From: an uncultured Erysipelotrichaceae bacterium
Lineage (GTDB): Bacteria; Bacillota_I; Bacilli_A; Acholeplasmatales; Anaeroplasmataceae
Direction: 5' to 3'
Length of the DNA: 7,364 nt
Assembly (NCBI GenBank): GCA_902796895.1
Contig: CADBQV010000200.1
Span: 1 to 7,364, forward strand
Shown: positions 6,457 through 7,364 of the stretch, one piece after another
Layout of the letters: each line of letters starts with the position of its first letter
Position numbering within the stretch: position 1 is the first letter of the stretch
Position numbers and translations under genes: made by a program
Notes under the pieces: model-generated
The model's input: only the letters and a program-made list of their open reading frames with translations
What the model was told of the DNA's origin: nothing
Database searches by the model: none

Positions 6457-7100
6457 TATTTTAATCTAGCCTCTAGTCTATATATAGGACCAAGCTTACT
6501 CCATTTTTCTTCAAATTCTGTTTCAATATTATCACTATATTTATCTAAATCCTTATGTAAGTCTAGTGAAATATTTGATATGCTAAAACCATTATTTGAA
6601 ATTGATTCAAGAGAATATTCAAATAATAATCTATTATCTGTTTTAAAAAAGACTTCACCATTATTTACAATTATCTTTTTATATTCTTCTAAGAAATTAG
6701 GTGATGTTAATCTTCTTTTCGCATGACATTTCTTTGGCCATGGGTCTGAAAAATTTAAATAGATTCTTGATACTTCATTTGATGAAAATGAATTAGAAAT
6801 CATTGCCGCATCAATTATTGCAAGCTTTAAATTAGCTAAATTTAAATCTAATACCTTTTCTAAGCATCTTAAAAGTACTGAATCAAATTTTTCAATCGCA
6901 ATATAATTTATATCAGGATTTTTTGAAGCAAGCTCTGATATAAATTTTCCTTTACCACATCCTATTTCAATATGAATAGGGTTTGAATTATTAAATAGCT
7001 CATGCCATTTTCCTTTATAATCTTCAGGATTTTCAACAAAATATTTATTATCATTTTGCTTTAGTCTTTCTAAAGCATTTTTTACTTTTCTTAGTCTCAT
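6456..7100 (-). CDS. trmB: tRNA (guanine46-N7)-methyltransferase
   Basis: TrmB methylates N7 of G46 in the variable loop of tRNAs using S-adenosylmethionine (EC 2.1.1.33). The 214 residues match the bacterial monomer length. The Rossmann core begins with HIEIGCGKGKF (43-53), the SAM-binding loop. E70 follows in YIAIEKF, as the acidic residue expected at the end of strand 2. The family signature LNFSDPWPKKCHAKRR (115-130) holds the catalytic Asp and the substrate-binding basic cluster. The C-terminal TEFEEKW (194-200), followed by GPIYRLEA, is the conserved end motif. The start overlaps the upstream dipeptidase stop as ATGA, with AAGGA 9 nt before it, and the stop overlaps the next gene by one base. 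Nothing appears missing. The neighbours do not belong to tRNA modification, so the operon looks like a housekeeping assortment. Confidence 0.97.
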   Translation of the reverse strand: MRLRKVKNALERLKQNDNKYFVENPEDYKGKWHELFNNSNPIHIEIGCGKGKFISELASKNPDINYIAIEKFDSVLLRCLEKVLDLNLANLKLAIIDAAMISNSFSSNEVSRIYLNFSDPWPKKCHAKRRLTSPNFLEEYKKIIVNNGEVFFKTDNRLLFEYSLESISNNGFSISNISLDLHKDLDKYSDNIETEFEEKWSKLGPIYRLEARLK

Positions 7101-7364
7101 TTTGCAAGTTCCTTTATACTATCATAATAAATTTCAATTGAATCCTTGAAATCCTTTAACATCATATATTCATTTGCGATATGGCATGTATCAGGTGAAC
7201 CTGGCATTACAGGTCCAAATGCTACAGCGTTTTTGAATTCTCTAGCATATGTACCACCACCAATTGTAATTGGACCGTTTTTATAATCATTAGTAACCTT
7301 TTGATATGAATTCATTAATGTCTTTACTAATTTAGATTCAGGAGATACAAAATGAACATCTGAT
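7097..7364 (-). CDS. pepV: M20 dipeptidase, PepV/Sapep-like (C-terminal part)
   Basis: Only the last 88 residues are present; the frame stays open to the window edge, so the true start lies beyond 7364. A Met near 7315 is internal and is not a start, because coding similarity continues upstream (HFVSPESKLVKTLMNSYQKV). The segment ITIGGGTYAREFKNAVAFGP, followed by PGSPDTCHIANEYMMLKDF, is the conserved C-terminal part of PepV/Sapep Zn-dependent dipeptidases; the His in CHIANE is the family's metal-ligand position. Such enzymes cleave dipeptides, including those with an N-terminal D- or beta-amino acid, in the cytoplasm. The stop TGA overlaps the trmB start as ATGA, so it is the first visible gene of the operon. 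The family call is firm, but substrate range cannot be judged from this fragment. Confidence 0.87.
   Translation of the reverse strand, partial: SDVHFVSPESKLVKTLMNSYQKVTNDYKNGPITIGGGTYAREFKNAVAFGPVMPGSPDTCHIANEYMMLKDFKDSIEIYYDSIKELAK

Noticed and set aside
586..7364. Mycoplasma-type code (TGA as Trp)
   Set aside because: All four Trp codons seen are TGG, no reading frame contains an internal TGA, and two genes stop at TGA at the expected protein end.
1..7364. Mobile elements, CRISPR arrays, phage genes or a defence system
   Set aside because: No transposase, integrase, regular repeat array or defence-type domain appears in any frame; all coding capacity is taken by recognised housekeeping families.

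Overview
The window is very AT-rich bacterial DNA in which every supported gene lies on the minus strand, so transcription runs from high to low coordinates. Shine-Dalgarno sites are strong (AAGGAGG). SecG has the short low-GC Gram-positive form, and the nucleoside phosphorylase closely resembles Bacillus Pdp. Together these suggest a low-GC Firmicute, plausibly near the Erysipelotrichia/Mollicutes side; this placement is an inference. All four tryptophans seen in the proteins are TGG, no gene has an internal TGA, and two genes end in TGA, so the standard bacterial code fits better than the mycoplasma code.

Upstream block (about 7364 to 3649): a tightly packed run of five genes. They are the C-terminal end of a PepV/Sapep-like M20 dipeptidase (cut by the window edge), trmB (tRNA m7G46 methyltransferase), a peptidase S51-family protein, a prephenate dehydratase (pheA) and pyrimidine-nucleoside phosphorylase (pdp). 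Successive genes overlap by 4, 1, 29 and 4 nt (ATGA, TAATG, out-of-frame, ATGA), which indicates one translationally coupled operon of otherwise unrelated housekeeping and catabolic functions.

Downstream block (about 3635 to 26): a promoter candidate precedes secG, and an intrinsic terminator follows it. The terminator stands directly in front of the rnr ribosome binding site. rnr (RNase R) overlaps smpB, and smpB is followed by a promoter candidate, the complete tmRNA gene ssrA (401 nt) and its own terminator. This is the known secG-rnr-smpB-ssrA neighbourhood. SmpB and tmRNA rescue stalled ribosomes, RNase R degrades faulty mRNA, and SecG belongs to the protein export channel.

I see no mobile element, CRISPR array, phage gene or clearly new system. 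The points most worth a second look are the unusual tmRNA tag (two tag-like halves, ending in Cys), the His/Tyr-to-Glu change in the SmpB tail, the acidic RNase R tail that doubles as the smpB ribosome binding site, the terminator set against the rnr start, and a prephenate dehydratase with several altered motifs.
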